Shown here one piece after another: positions 52,173-60,694 of a DNA stretch of 64,000 nt. Source of the DNA: Leidyana gryllorum EB-2025a (Eukaryota; Apicomplexa); assembly GCA_048772705.1 (NCBI GenBank), contig JBLWGC010000140.1:282143-346142 (forward strand), given 5' to 3'. The notes beneath the pieces are model-generated. The model was not told the origin of the DNA. It made no database searches and worked only from the letters and a program-made list of their open reading frames with translations. The position numbers and the translations under genes were made by a program. Every line of letters starts with the position of its first letter. Within the stretch, counting starts at the first letter, position 1.

Positions 52173-55100
52173 TCACTTGGAAGACGTGAAGATCCGGCGT
52201 AATCGTTGCCTGAAACGCCCACTCTCCGCTTCAGCCAGTGACTCCTCCAAAAGCGTTAATTCACGTTTTATAGTCGCATTTTCACTCTCCAAATTGCTAC
52301 GACAGCTTCTCACACAGTTCAATTCACGGGTCAACTGATCAATGGTGAGTCTCCGCGTGCTCGCCACATCAAGCCATGATTCGGAAGCCTTTCTGTGAGT
52401 CTCCACTTCTCGCTTCAGCTCGGCATTCTCGCCAGTCAATCGACTGACAGAGTTTCTGTTATATGCCACTTCTCGCTTCAGCTCGGCATTCTCGTCAGTC
52501 AATCGACTGACAGAGTTTCTGTGATTCCCCACTTCTCGTTTCAGCTCGATATTCTCGTCAGTCAATTGAGTAACAGAGTTTCTTTGAGTCTCCACTTCTC
52601 GTTTCAGCTCGATATTCTCGTCAGTCAATTGAGTAGCAGAGTTTCTTTGAGTCTCCACTTCTCGCATCAGCTCGGCATTCTCGTCAGTCAATCGACTGAC
52701 AGAGTTTCTGTGATTCCCCACTTCTCGTTTCAGCTCGATATTCTCGTCAGTCAATTGAGTAACAGAGTTTCTTTGAGTCTCCACTTCTCGCTTCAGCTCG
52801 ATATTCTCGTCAGTCAATTGAGTAACAGAGTTTCTTTGAGTCTCCACTTCTCGTTTCAGCTCGGCATTCTCGTCAGTCAATCGACTGACAGAGTTTCTGT
52901 GATTCCCCACTTCTCGCTTCAGCTCGATATTCTCGTCAGTCAATTGAGTAACAGAGTTTCTTTGAGTCTCCACTTCTCGCATCAGCTCCTCATAATCGTC
53001 AGCCAATTGAGTAAAAGTGTTTTCCTGAGTCTCCACTTCTCGCTTCAGCTCGATATTCTCGTCAGTCAATTGAGTAACAGAGTTTCTTTGAGTCTCCAAT
53101 TCTCGCTTCAGCTCGATATTCTCGTCAGCCAATTGAGTAACAGAGTTTCTCTGATTCCCCACTTCTCGCGTCAGCTGCTCATAATCGTCAGTCAATTGAG
53201 TAAAAGAGTTTCTCTGAGTCTCCACTTCTCGCTTCAGCTCGGCATTCTCGTCAGCCAATTGAGTAACAGAGTTTCTCTGATTCCCCACTTCTCGCTTCAG
53301 CTCGGCATTCTCGTCAGCCAATTGAGTAACAGAGTTTCTCTGATTCCCCACTTCTCGCGTCAGCTGCTCATAATCGTCAGTCAATTGAGTAAAAGAGTTT
53401 CTCTGAGTCTCCACTTCTCGCTTCAGCTCGGCATTCTCGTCAGTCAATCGACTGACAGAGTTTCTCTGATTCCCCACTTCTCGTTTCAGCTCGATATTCT
53501 CGTCAGTCAATTGAGTAACAGAGTTTCTCTGAGTCTCCACTTCTCGCTTCAGCTGCTCATAATCGTCAGTCAATTGAGTAACAGAGTTTCTTTGAGCCGC
53601 CGCTTTTCGCCCCATCGTCCCAAGCTGACCTTTCAAGTGATTGATAGTGTTCCTCTGAGTCCTCGCACGTCCTTTCACAATCATATTCTCGTGCGTCAAC
53701 CGAGTGATGGTTTGTCTCTGAGCCCACGCTTGGTCCTTCATTTGTCCGCCCGCTTTGATCAAAGTGTCGATTGTGAGCAGTTGAGCCGCACTCGCTTCCA
53801 GCAGCCAACGCCATCGCTCACTCGCTTCCTCCCTCTCCGAGTTCATTGAGCATTGACAAAGTTCGAGAGTATTTCTCCACAGCTCTACTTGGACATTGTT
53901 CTCCACTTCGTCGGAAACGTCTTGAAGACACGCGTCTTGTGGCGCCACTGAATTACTCGTCGCTGTGGATGTCAAGTCGCAGTCAGACTGATGACTGGTC
54001 GACAACCACTGCTCGCCTGTGACCGCCAAAGCGAAAGGCACGAGACCTTTTCGTTCACAGTCGGACGCCAGAAGGTGAAGAGAAGCAGTAACAGTTCCGT
54101 CTTTGGGTAACTCATCGTGTATCCTTTGAGCTAATTCGGCCAAATCCTCCAAATTCGCTTTGCCTCTGTGCCACAAATGCAATACGTAATGATGGTCGGC
54201 GGCACCTTCCGACCAGTTGTACGAAACACACTGCCCCAAGAAGTGGGTCCCCCTCTCTCCGGGATCGATGAGTTGGGGTTCTTCGCTTCCCCGTCTCATC
54301 AGGGGGAACACTTTGTTCTCAATTCGAGCCGCAGTGACTTCCATTCCACGACTTCCTGACGACTCTGAGACGACCACATTCTGGAGACAATAATTGGTAA
54401 AAGTTCCGTTGTGACACCGAAATTTCACGTCTCCCACCACCGGGGCCTTCACTTCCACCGATCCCCTCTCGGACACGAAGAGTAATCTCGCGTTGCACTG
54501 CAGTGGAGCCGCAAAGGTCGATCTCCCGGTTCCGGTGGCACAAAGAGTCAGTGGTGTGTCGACCCTCAGAAGGGAGTCGTCTTCAGCGGTCATCTCCTTC
54601 TCCCATTTGAAGAGCGGAGCCCGGAAGGTAATTTGAGATATTCCATTGAGAGCTTTGAATTTCGTCGCGCTTCTGATCTGCGACAGATGGAACGGACACT
54701 GTGTCATTGACATCGGCTCTCGACATTCAAATTCATAGTGGCGCTCCCCCGGACGATCCTCAAGAGAGAGAGTTACAGTGCTCGATTTCCACTGCAGGAT
54801 GAGATTGCGATCCAACCGACTCTCACATAAACAAAAAACCTCTTCGACTTCCTCGAGCTCGAGGGCCAAAGTACACAGCTCACAGTCTCTGTCCGGTTGA
54901 ATTAATTTAGTCATCGCGCTGACTTCAATGATGTTTGGTTGTTTGTAAGTGTTCGCGTCAGAGGAGCAGTGAAAGCTCATTGTTTGATGCCCTTTGCCGT
55001 CGGGCGCAGTGAGTGTAATGTGATCAATCAAGTCGAGGAACGTCGTCCGCCTCCGATTGCGGGGCTCGTTGGATTCACATCGCCCAATAGTAAGTGGAAG

Positions 55101-55403
55101 CCAGAAGTGTGAAGGTTTGTCGAATGCCCACTCGGAGGCTTCGACAGCGACAACGCATTTGAAGTTGGAACTGACGAAATCCAAACATAGTTTCACGGTG
55201 ACTTCGGCCAATTTGTGAAAATCGAGCGATCCCTCAGTCTTTTTGATCCGCAATTGATAGATTCTGGATTCCTCATAGAGGAACCATTCTGCGGAGTCGC
55301 AGTCATTGAGGAACACACTTACGGCGGGGGACAGTGTAACTGGCGCGTCGGTCATCGATTCATTAGATATGATCAACGGAGAGAGAAGACTTCCTGCCGG
55401 CAT
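52173..55403 (-). CDS. PCW family member 13, 21-residue-repeat coiled coil
   Basis: The largest intact copy, 1076 aa, single exon. Module one: FLNDCDSAEWFLYEESRIY, HKLAEVTVKL, SEWAFDKPSHFWLPLTI. Middle: FTNYCLQNVVVSESSG and TAARIENKVFPLM. Module two: FLGQCVSYNWSEGA, HYVLHLWHRGK, LLASDCERKG. From about residue 600 the tail contains some 19 copies of a 21-residue repeat (ETQRNSVTQLTDENIELKREV), a nearly perfect three-heptad coiled coil predicted to form a rod (a 400-residue coil would be about 60 nm by the usual 0.15 nm per residue). It ends in a basic peptide (RFRQRLRRIFTSSK), not the GMKLSL tag. The N-terminal 800 bp are shared with copy 11. Confidence 0.83.
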   Translation of the reverse strand: MPAGSLLSPLIISNESMTDAPVTLSPAVSVFLNDCDSAEWFLYEESRIYQLRIKKTEGSLDFHKLAEVTVKLCLDFVSSNFKCVVAVEASEWAFDKPSHFWLPLTIGRCESNEPRNRRRTTFLDLIDHITLTAPDGKGHQTMSFHCSSDANTYKQPNIIEVSAMTKLIQPDRDCELCTLALELEEVEEVFCLCESRLDRNLILQWKSSTVTLSLEDRPGERHYEFECREPMSMTQCPFHLSQIRSATKFKALNGISQITFRAPLFKWEKEMTAEDDSLLRVDTPLTLCATGTGRSTFAAPLQCNARLLFVSERGSVEVKAPVVGDVKFRCHNGTFTNYCLQNVVVSESSGSRGMEVTAARIENKVFPLMRRGSEEPQLIDPGERGTHFLGQCVSYNWSEGAADHHYVLHLWHRGKANLEDLAELAQRIHDELPKDGTVTASLHLLASDCERKGLVPFALAVTGEQWLSTSHQSDCDLTSTATSNSVAPQDACLQDVSDEVENNVQVELWRNTLELCQCSMNSEREEASERWRWLLEASAAQLLTIDTLIKAGGQMKDQAWAQRQTITRLTHENMIVKGRARTQRNTINHLKGQLGTMGRKAAAQRNSVTQLTDDYEQLKREVETQRNSVTQLTDENIELKREVGNQRNSVSRLTDENAELKREVETQRNSFTQLTDDYEQLTREVGNQRNSVTQLADENAELKREVGNQRNSVTQLADENAELKREVETQRNSFTQLTDDYEQLTREVGNQRNSVTQLADENIELKRELETQRNSVTQLTDENIELKREVETQENTFTQLADDYEELMREVETQRNSVTQLTDENIELKREVGNHRNSVSRLTDENAELKREVETQRNSVTQLTDENIELKREVETQRNSVTQLTDENIELKREVGNHRNSVSRLTDENAELMREVETQRNSATQLTDENIELKREVETQRNSVTQLTDENIELKREVGNHRNSVSRLTDENAELKREVAYNRNSVSRLTGENAELKREVETHRKASESWLDVASTRRLTIDQLTRELNCVRSCRSNLESENATIKRELTLLEESLAEAESGRFRQRLRRIFTSSK
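52395..53600 (-). repeat. 63-bp minisatellite (21 residues = 3 heptads), about 19 units
   Basis: Tandem 63-bp units with alternating variants: ETQ-, GNQ-, GNH- and AYN-RNS starts, and DENIELK, DENAELK or DDYEQLK ends. Variant pairs recur in blocks (for example ETQ-IELK followed by GNH-SRL-AELK), showing that higher-order units were duplicated. All changes keep the frame and the heptad register. The repeat also keeps an antisense frame open (52395-53849), which I regard as a shadow. Confidence 0.95.
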
Positions 55404-55803
55404 CGAGAACGTACTACGTTTTCAGATCGAAGAGACGGCTAAAACGACAGATCGTGAATTTACAGTCAGCTTATCCTCAAGTCTCTCTCATTTGCCAGGC
55501 GACGTCTGTCTCGTGTGAAGGCACGCAATGACGAAGTTTGGCTGTATTGTCTGTTCTAAGGATGAGGCCGGAGGCAATCGTGAGTGAGCTCATTGGAGGG
55601 TAACAAATTCAGTGCAAGTTGCTACCATCCGCGGAGGGTGGAGCGAAGCCCCTCCGGTGGCACTGTGGTAATGGGGGTTGAACGGGTGTGGTCCAAGTCT
55701 CGAATCGTCCATTGGATTTGTCGCTCTCGCCTCTCTCCGGTCGCTCATCACCTGGAGTTAGGGCTTCTCGGTAGATGGCCAGAGCGCCCCCCGTCTGCCG
55801 TCG
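55404..55803. other. Intergenic region upstream of copy 13
   Basis: 400 bp upstream of the copy 13 start with no conserved array motif or other coding signal that I can support. Confidence 0.5.
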
Positions 55804-56160
55804 CTAGTAGTCGTCGTCAAGTGCAGTCTGACGAGGAATAGTCGGAGAGCTACGCTTTGCAGCGAACATCGAGTTGAAGGTCACAGGGCCACTTTGTGCA
55901 AAAATCGAGCTCCAGTCATTTGGGGCGGATGCAACTAGTAGTGTCACCGGAGATTGGGGACGACTGCACCCGGTCAGGGTCTGCTTGATTGACATATAAT
56001 GGACGGACAGGCGACCCTGGGTATCAGGAAGTATCCACCCGAGATGGCATAGATCAGTGAGCACAAACAGATCCTTTAGGGCGAAGTCTGCTGCAGACCG
56101 GATACCAGTCGCTCCCGATGCGACGTCGAAGTGTGAAAGTGAAGTCTCCTTCCCACACAA
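55804..56160 (-). pseudogene. PCW copy 14, possible module-two fragment
   Basis: A minus-strand frame of 118 residues with a faint resemblance to module two: VASAPNDWSSIFAQSGPVTF lines up with the family VVAPDCERxGPVTF. Upstream LKDLFVLTDLCHLGWILPDT may match the region around LAELT. It lacks the C-E-S-x-x-W core. I list it as a probable relic only. Confidence 0.4.
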
Positions 56161-56286
56161 TAAAGTCTTTTAGACTGCCCGCTGTGAGAGCACCTGTGTT
56201 CCTCCTCTGCCCTTCCCAGAGACTGCTAAGCAGTAATAAGTGACTGGTCGTGTTTTAACTGATCTCAATCTCAGGTATTTGCAATA

Positions 56287-58041
56287 TCAAATTTCTGACA
56301 CGACAGGTGTCTGAGACTCGTCCCGAGCCGAGGCACCGATTGACTTGATCTGAGCGGCCAGCTGAGCGATACTCTCATCCTGAGTCGCAATGCGCGACAA
56401 CAAGCGTTCCTCGAGATCACGCAGGCTCCTCACAGTCTCACTCAAAGTCTTGAGCTGACTGGCTTTGGCCGCATCCGCTGCTTCCAGTCGAGTACATCTG
56501 TTCTCCAAATCTCTGAATTGTGCTTCGTGTCTGCGTTGTTGAGCTTCGGCAGCATTTTTAGACAATTCAATCTCAATGTTCCCGACCACTGAGTCGCATG
56601 TCTCCTGGGGAGACAGATCGTCTCTTGGCGTCGAAGGTCTCGTGCTGATTCGCATTATCTCGTCTCCAAACTTGTACGAGGTGGGTGGGCACTGTTTGCC
56701 CGTCACTTCCAGAGCAAACGTAACAGGGCCCATCCGGTCACAGTCGGGCGCCACAACGTGAACGGAAGCGGTGATCTTTCCATCTTTGGGTAACTCATCG
56801 TGAATTCTCTGTGTCAGTTTGGCCAAATCTTCGAACATCACTTTGCTTTTGTGTCTCAGATTTAAGACGTAATGATTGTCGGTAATGCCTTTGGACCACT
56901 TAACGGACTCACAGTCACGCAGTAATTGGATCGCCTGCTCGCCGGGGTCGATCATTTTTGGCTCTTCGAGGCCCATCTTCATCATCGGGAAGACCTTGTG
57001 CTCAATTCTGGCGGCGGTGACCTTTATCCGCGGTTTCGTGCCATTCATTGCAATCACATTCTCGAGACAGTGATTGGTGAAGGTGCCGTTGCCACAATAG
57101 AATTCCACATCTCCCGTGAACGGCGCCTTCAACTCTACCGATCCTCTGTCGGACTTGAAGAGGAAACGTTCGTTGCACTCCAATGGACACTCAAATGTCG
57201 ATGTCCTCCTCTCTGTGGCGTAGAGGGTCACCGGCAAGTCGATGGTCAAAGGTGAGTCCTCTGAGCCCAGTGTCTTCTCCCATTTGAAAGAGTGCGCTTT
57301 GTAGATCACCTTCGTCACCCCTTCTGGAGTCTCCGAGTGCATCCTCGTCCTCATCAAAGCCATGTTGCAGATGTTCTCAGTGATCACCTTTTCTTCTCGA
57401 TGCTCGTGTATGTAGAGACGTTCTCCAGGTCGCTCTCCAAGGGATAAGGTGAGGGTACTTTTGGGTCGCTGGATGACCATCTCGCGGTCGAAACGACAAT
57501 CCACCAAACCATACACGGATATGGCGTCTCCCACGCCGAGCGCCAATGCACACAGCGCGATATCTCGCTCCACTTGGATATTCTCACTCAGTTCGCAAAA
57601 CTCTCGGATATTAGGTTGTGAGTACAAGTTGGCATCACCAGAAGAGTAGAACCGCATCGTCTGTCGTCCATTCAAGTCGGGCACACTGAGTGTTATCTTG
57701 TCAATAGAGTCGAGGAATCTGGTGCGACTTCGCTCGCGGGGCTCTCTGGGCTCATATCTCTTTATGGTGAGGGGGAGATAAAAGTGTGAGGGTTCATCGA
57801 ATGTCCATTCGAACGCTTCGACAGCGATAGAGCACTTGGCATTGACCATGGATAAACTCAAACATAAATCCTTCGTTATCTCTGCCAATTTGTGGAAGTC
57901 GAGCGACCCTCGCGTTTTTATCAGCCGTAACTGAAAACCTCTGGTCTCCTCGTCACTTAACCATTGTGACGAATCGCAGTCCTCGAGGAATTCAAGCGAG
58001 CGCCGCGACAGTACTACGGGAGGTTTAGTCATCACCGCCAT
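56287..58041 (-). CDS. PCW family member 15, short coil
   Basis: An intact single-exon gene of 584 aa. The head is very short (MAVMTKPPVVLSRR). Module one: FLEDCDSSQWLSDEETRGF, HKLAEITKDL, FEWTFDEPSHFYLPLTI. Middle: FTNHCLENVIAMNG and TAARIEHKVFPMM. Module two: LLRDCESVKWSKGI, HYVLNLRHKSK, VVAPDCDRMG. The coiled coil is only about 80 residues and the protein ends ARDESQTPVVSEI without the tag. It is closest to copy 16: both have NVI-MNG instead of NVIVSE and a short tail, so they form a sub-lineage. Confidence 0.83.
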   Translation of the reverse strand: MAVMTKPPVVLSRRSLEFLEDCDSSQWLSDEETRGFQLRLIKTRGSLDFHKLAEITKDLCLSLSMVNAKCSIAVEAFEWTFDEPSHFYLPLTIKRYEPREPRERSRTRFLDSIDKITLSVPDLNGRQTMRFYSSGDANLYSQPNIREFCELSENIQVERDIALCALALGVGDAISVYGLVDCRFDREMVIQRPKSTLTLSLGERPGERLYIHEHREEKVITENICNMALMRTRMHSETPEGVTKVIYKAHSFKWEKTLGSEDSPLTIDLPVTLYATERRTSTFECPLECNERFLFKSDRGSVELKAPFTGDVEFYCGNGTFTNHCLENVIAMNGTKPRIKVTAARIEHKVFPMMKMGLEEPKMIDPGEQAIQLLRDCESVKWSKGITDNHYVLNLRHKSKVMFEDLAKLTQRIHDELPKDGKITASVHVVAPDCDRMGPVTFALEVTGKQCPPTSYKFGDEIMRISTRPSTPRDDLSPQETCDSVVGNIEIELSKNAAEAQQRRHEAQFRDLENRCTRLEAADAAKASQLKTLSETVRSLRDLEERLLSRIATQDESIAQLAAQIKSIGASARDESQTPVVSEI

Positions 58042-58486
58042 TGATTAATTCGGAGATAATTCTCAGCAAAGTAGAGTGTGACACGCAAAAATAGATCGAA
58101 GTGTGTTAGAGTGGTAGAACCGATCCCGAGAAGGAGAGTACACAATTTGGAGCTGCAGATCAGTGAAATTTTAGTGTCCCAAAGGGTTGTCCAATCTCTG
58201 CCGCGACTTCACACATCGTCGCACACAAGCAACATCGAGACACGGGACCAGCGCTGAAATCGGCAATCTAACCGCGATAAATCAAACAATCTTCGGTGAG
58301 GGAGGTGTGTTGCTCCACTACGATCTCTCACACTCCACTAAACCGTCCCCCGTATTTGTTGCCATGTCAGCTGTGGCCCCTCATTCGGTTCTGAAATGAC
58401 TGCACACAAACACTGTTGTTTGAGAATGGGGATTTGGTTGATCAATTGGGCTTTGACTGCAGCTCGGAGGCACTGATTCGGTGACT
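58042..58486. other. Spacer between copies 15 and 16
   Basis: 445 bp without a supported gene. It must contain the promoter of copy 15 and the 3' end of copy 16. No array motif is visible. Confidence 0.5.
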
Positions 58487-60334
58487 TCACAATCGTAGTT
58501 TACGGCTCGGTTCGCAAGCAGTCAGAATTGCCCTAGGCGCTGGAGAAGGGCCGGTCGGTCGCTTTTCTGGTGGCCCGCGCAACGCCGCTCTACGGCTTAT
58601 CACCTGCACTTGAGCGGCCAACCGACCGAGGGTTTCATTTTGAGCTGCGATGCGCAGCAGCAACCGATCCTCGATCTCACGCAGATCTCTCAACTTGTTG
58701 TTCAGACTTCTGAGCTGAGCATCTTTGACGGCATCTGCTTCTTCGAGCCGAGAGCATTTGGCCTTCACATCTCTGATCTTTGCGTCGTGTTCGCGTTCTT
58801 GAACTTCAGCTGCATTCTTGGACAGCTCGATCTCAATGTTCTCGAACACTGTGTCGCACGGCTCCGCGAGGGAAAGGTCGTCATTTGGCGTCGACGGTCT
58901 CGTTCTCATCATTTCGTCTTCGACGTTGTGAAAAGTTGGTGGGCACTGTTTGCCTGTCACTTTCAGAGCGAAAGTCACGGGGCCTTTCCGTTCACAGTCG
59001 GGCGCCACAACATGAACAGAAGCGGTGACATTGCCAACTTTTGGGAGTTCATCGCGAATTCTTCGAATTAATTTGGCCAAATCCTCAAAGGATACTTTCC
59101 CATTGTGTCTCAGGTTTAAGACGTAATAATTGTCGGTCACCCCTTTAGACCATTTGAATGACTCGTACTCACGCAACAGTCTGTTTCCCTCCTCTCCGAG
59201 GTCGACCATCTTGGGCTCACCTGTGCCCGTCTCCATCATTGGGAACACTTTATTCACAATCTTGGCCGCAGTAACCTTAATTCCCGGCTGTGAGCCGTTC
59301 ATTGAGATGACATTCTCGGGACAGTAATTGGTGAAGGTGCCGTTCCTACACTGAAACGCCACGTCTCCGATAAAAGGCGCCTTCAGTTCCACTGATCCCC
59401 TCTCAGATCTGAAGAGAAATCGTTTGTTGCACTCCAATGGACACTCAAAAATCGATGTTCGCTCTTCAGTGGCGAGAAGAGTCACCGGAAGGTTAAGGGA
59501 GAGGGGGGAACCGTCAGTGAGTGATGGATTCTCAGACTTGAAGAATTGGGCTTTGAGTGTCAGTGATGTTATTCCATTCAGCGAGCGGTATTTCATTATC
59601 GGATCGATGATAGCGGGATTCAAAATATCTGGTGTCATGAGCATTCCACGGGGATACTCATGGATGCAATGCCGTTCTTCAGGTCCCTCTCCGAGACATA
59701 GTCTCACCTTAATTGGGCGGTAATGGGCAATCAATTCTCGGTCAAAACGGGCTTCAGTAAGGCCATATACGACCTTGTCATCATCCACAGTGAGCGACAG
59801 TGTACACAACGCGCAGTCTCTGTCTGTTTGGATGAGGTCACTCAGTTGGCTGAGATCTCTCATATTCGGTTGGGCGTAAACGTTTGCATCGGCGGCACAC
59901 TGAAAGCTCATTGTTTGGCGCCCCGTGGTGTCGGGTGCAGTGAGCGTAATTTTGTCCACAGAGTCGAGGAGCGTCAAGCGGCTTCGATCACGGGGTTTCT
60001 CGGGTTCGTACCTCCTTATGGTTAGCGGAAGATAAAAGTGTGAGGGTTTGTCGAATATCCATTCGAACGCTTCCACAGCGATGAAGCACTGCAGGTTGAT
60101 GACGGCCAAACTCAAGCATAAGTCTTTCGTGACTTCGGCCAATGTGTGAAAGTCGAGTGGTCCGTCGATCTTTCTGATCCGCAATTGCACAGCTTTTGTT
60201 CCCCCAGGGCGGAGCCATTCGACAGAGTCGCAGTCCTCGAGGAATGCCTTTGCGGACTTGGTCAAGACAACGGGTGCTTTTGTCATCGGTGTTGCAGATC
60301 CATTGGAAGTATAAAAAGGATTCTCAGTCGACAT
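58487..60334 (-). CDS. PCW family member 16, short coil
   Basis: An intact single-exon gene of 615 aa. The head MSTENPFYTSNGSATPMTKA aligns with that of copy 17. Module one: FLEDCDSVEWLRPGGTKAV, HTLAEVTKDL, FEWIFDKPSHFYLPLTI. Middle: FTNYCPENVISMNG (the usual Leu is Pro) and TAAKIVNKVFPMM. Module two: LLREYESFKWSKGV, where the conserved Cys is replaced by Tyr, then YYVLNLRHNGK and VVAPDCERKG. The coil is about 80 residues (RDVKAKCSRLEEADAVKDAQ), followed by a Pro/Arg-rich end (PPEKRPTGPSPAPRA). The loss of the module-two Cys is the clearest natural variant at that position in an intact copy. Confidence 0.83.
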   Translation of the reverse strand: MSTENPFYTSNGSATPMTKAPVVLTKSAKAFLEDCDSVEWLRPGGTKAVQLRIRKIDGPLDFHTLAEVTKDLCLSLAVINLQCFIAVEAFEWIFDKPSHFYLPLTIRRYEPEKPRDRSRLTLLDSVDKITLTAPDTTGRQTMSFQCAADANVYAQPNMRDLSQLSDLIQTDRDCALCTLSLTVDDDKVVYGLTEARFDRELIAHYRPIKVRLCLGEGPEERHCIHEYPRGMLMTPDILNPAIIDPIMKYRSLNGITSLTLKAQFFKSENPSLTDGSPLSLNLPVTLLATEERTSIFECPLECNKRFLFRSERGSVELKAPFIGDVAFQCRNGTFTNYCPENVISMNGSQPGIKVTAAKIVNKVFPMMETGTGEPKMVDLGEEGNRLLREYESFKWSKGVTDNYYVLNLRHNGKVSFEDLAKLIRRIRDELPKVGNVTASVHVVAPDCERKGPVTFALKVTGKQCPPTFHNVEDEMMRTRPSTPNDDLSLAEPCDTVFENIEIELSKNAAEVQEREHDAKIRDVKAKCSRLEEADAVKDAQLRSLNNKLRDLREIEDRLLLRIAAQNETLGRLAAQVQVISRRAALRGPPEKRPTGPSPAPRAILTACEPSRKLRL

Positions 60335-60694
60335 CGTGGACGATGGAAAATGGAGAAAAACAGATCAGAGATCAGTGAAGGTAGAGCACTTCCACCTCAG
60401 TGCCTTCACAGGTACATCACACGATTTTGCTCCGGAAAAAGTGGAAAGCGTTTGCGAGTCACAGCCTCGAACCTGAAAGGAAGAGGAGGTGAAAAGGCAG
60501 CAATGTCACCATACGTCGCTCACCCGATCTTCGACTGTTTGACTTTTGTACATACAAAAGTATGGGAGAGAGTGTCGAGTGTTCTGACGTTTGCTCTGAA
60601 CTCCTCTTTGTGTCGTTCTTTGGCCCTCTCACTACTGAAAAAGGAGGCGCGAGCCTAATATGAAATTCAGTTGAGGCCACAATCACCAAAGGAC
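60335..60694. other. Spacer between copies 16 and 17
   Basis: 360 bp without a supported gene. It presumably holds the promoter of copy 16 and the 3' UTR of copy 17. Confidence 0.5.

Noticed and set aside
52395-53849. Plus-strand open frame of 484 codons with repeats such as HFSLQLGILVSQ
   Set aside because: It is exactly antisense to the 63-bp repeat coil of copy 13. A 63-bp repeat keeps any open antisense frame open, and the product has no family or start context.
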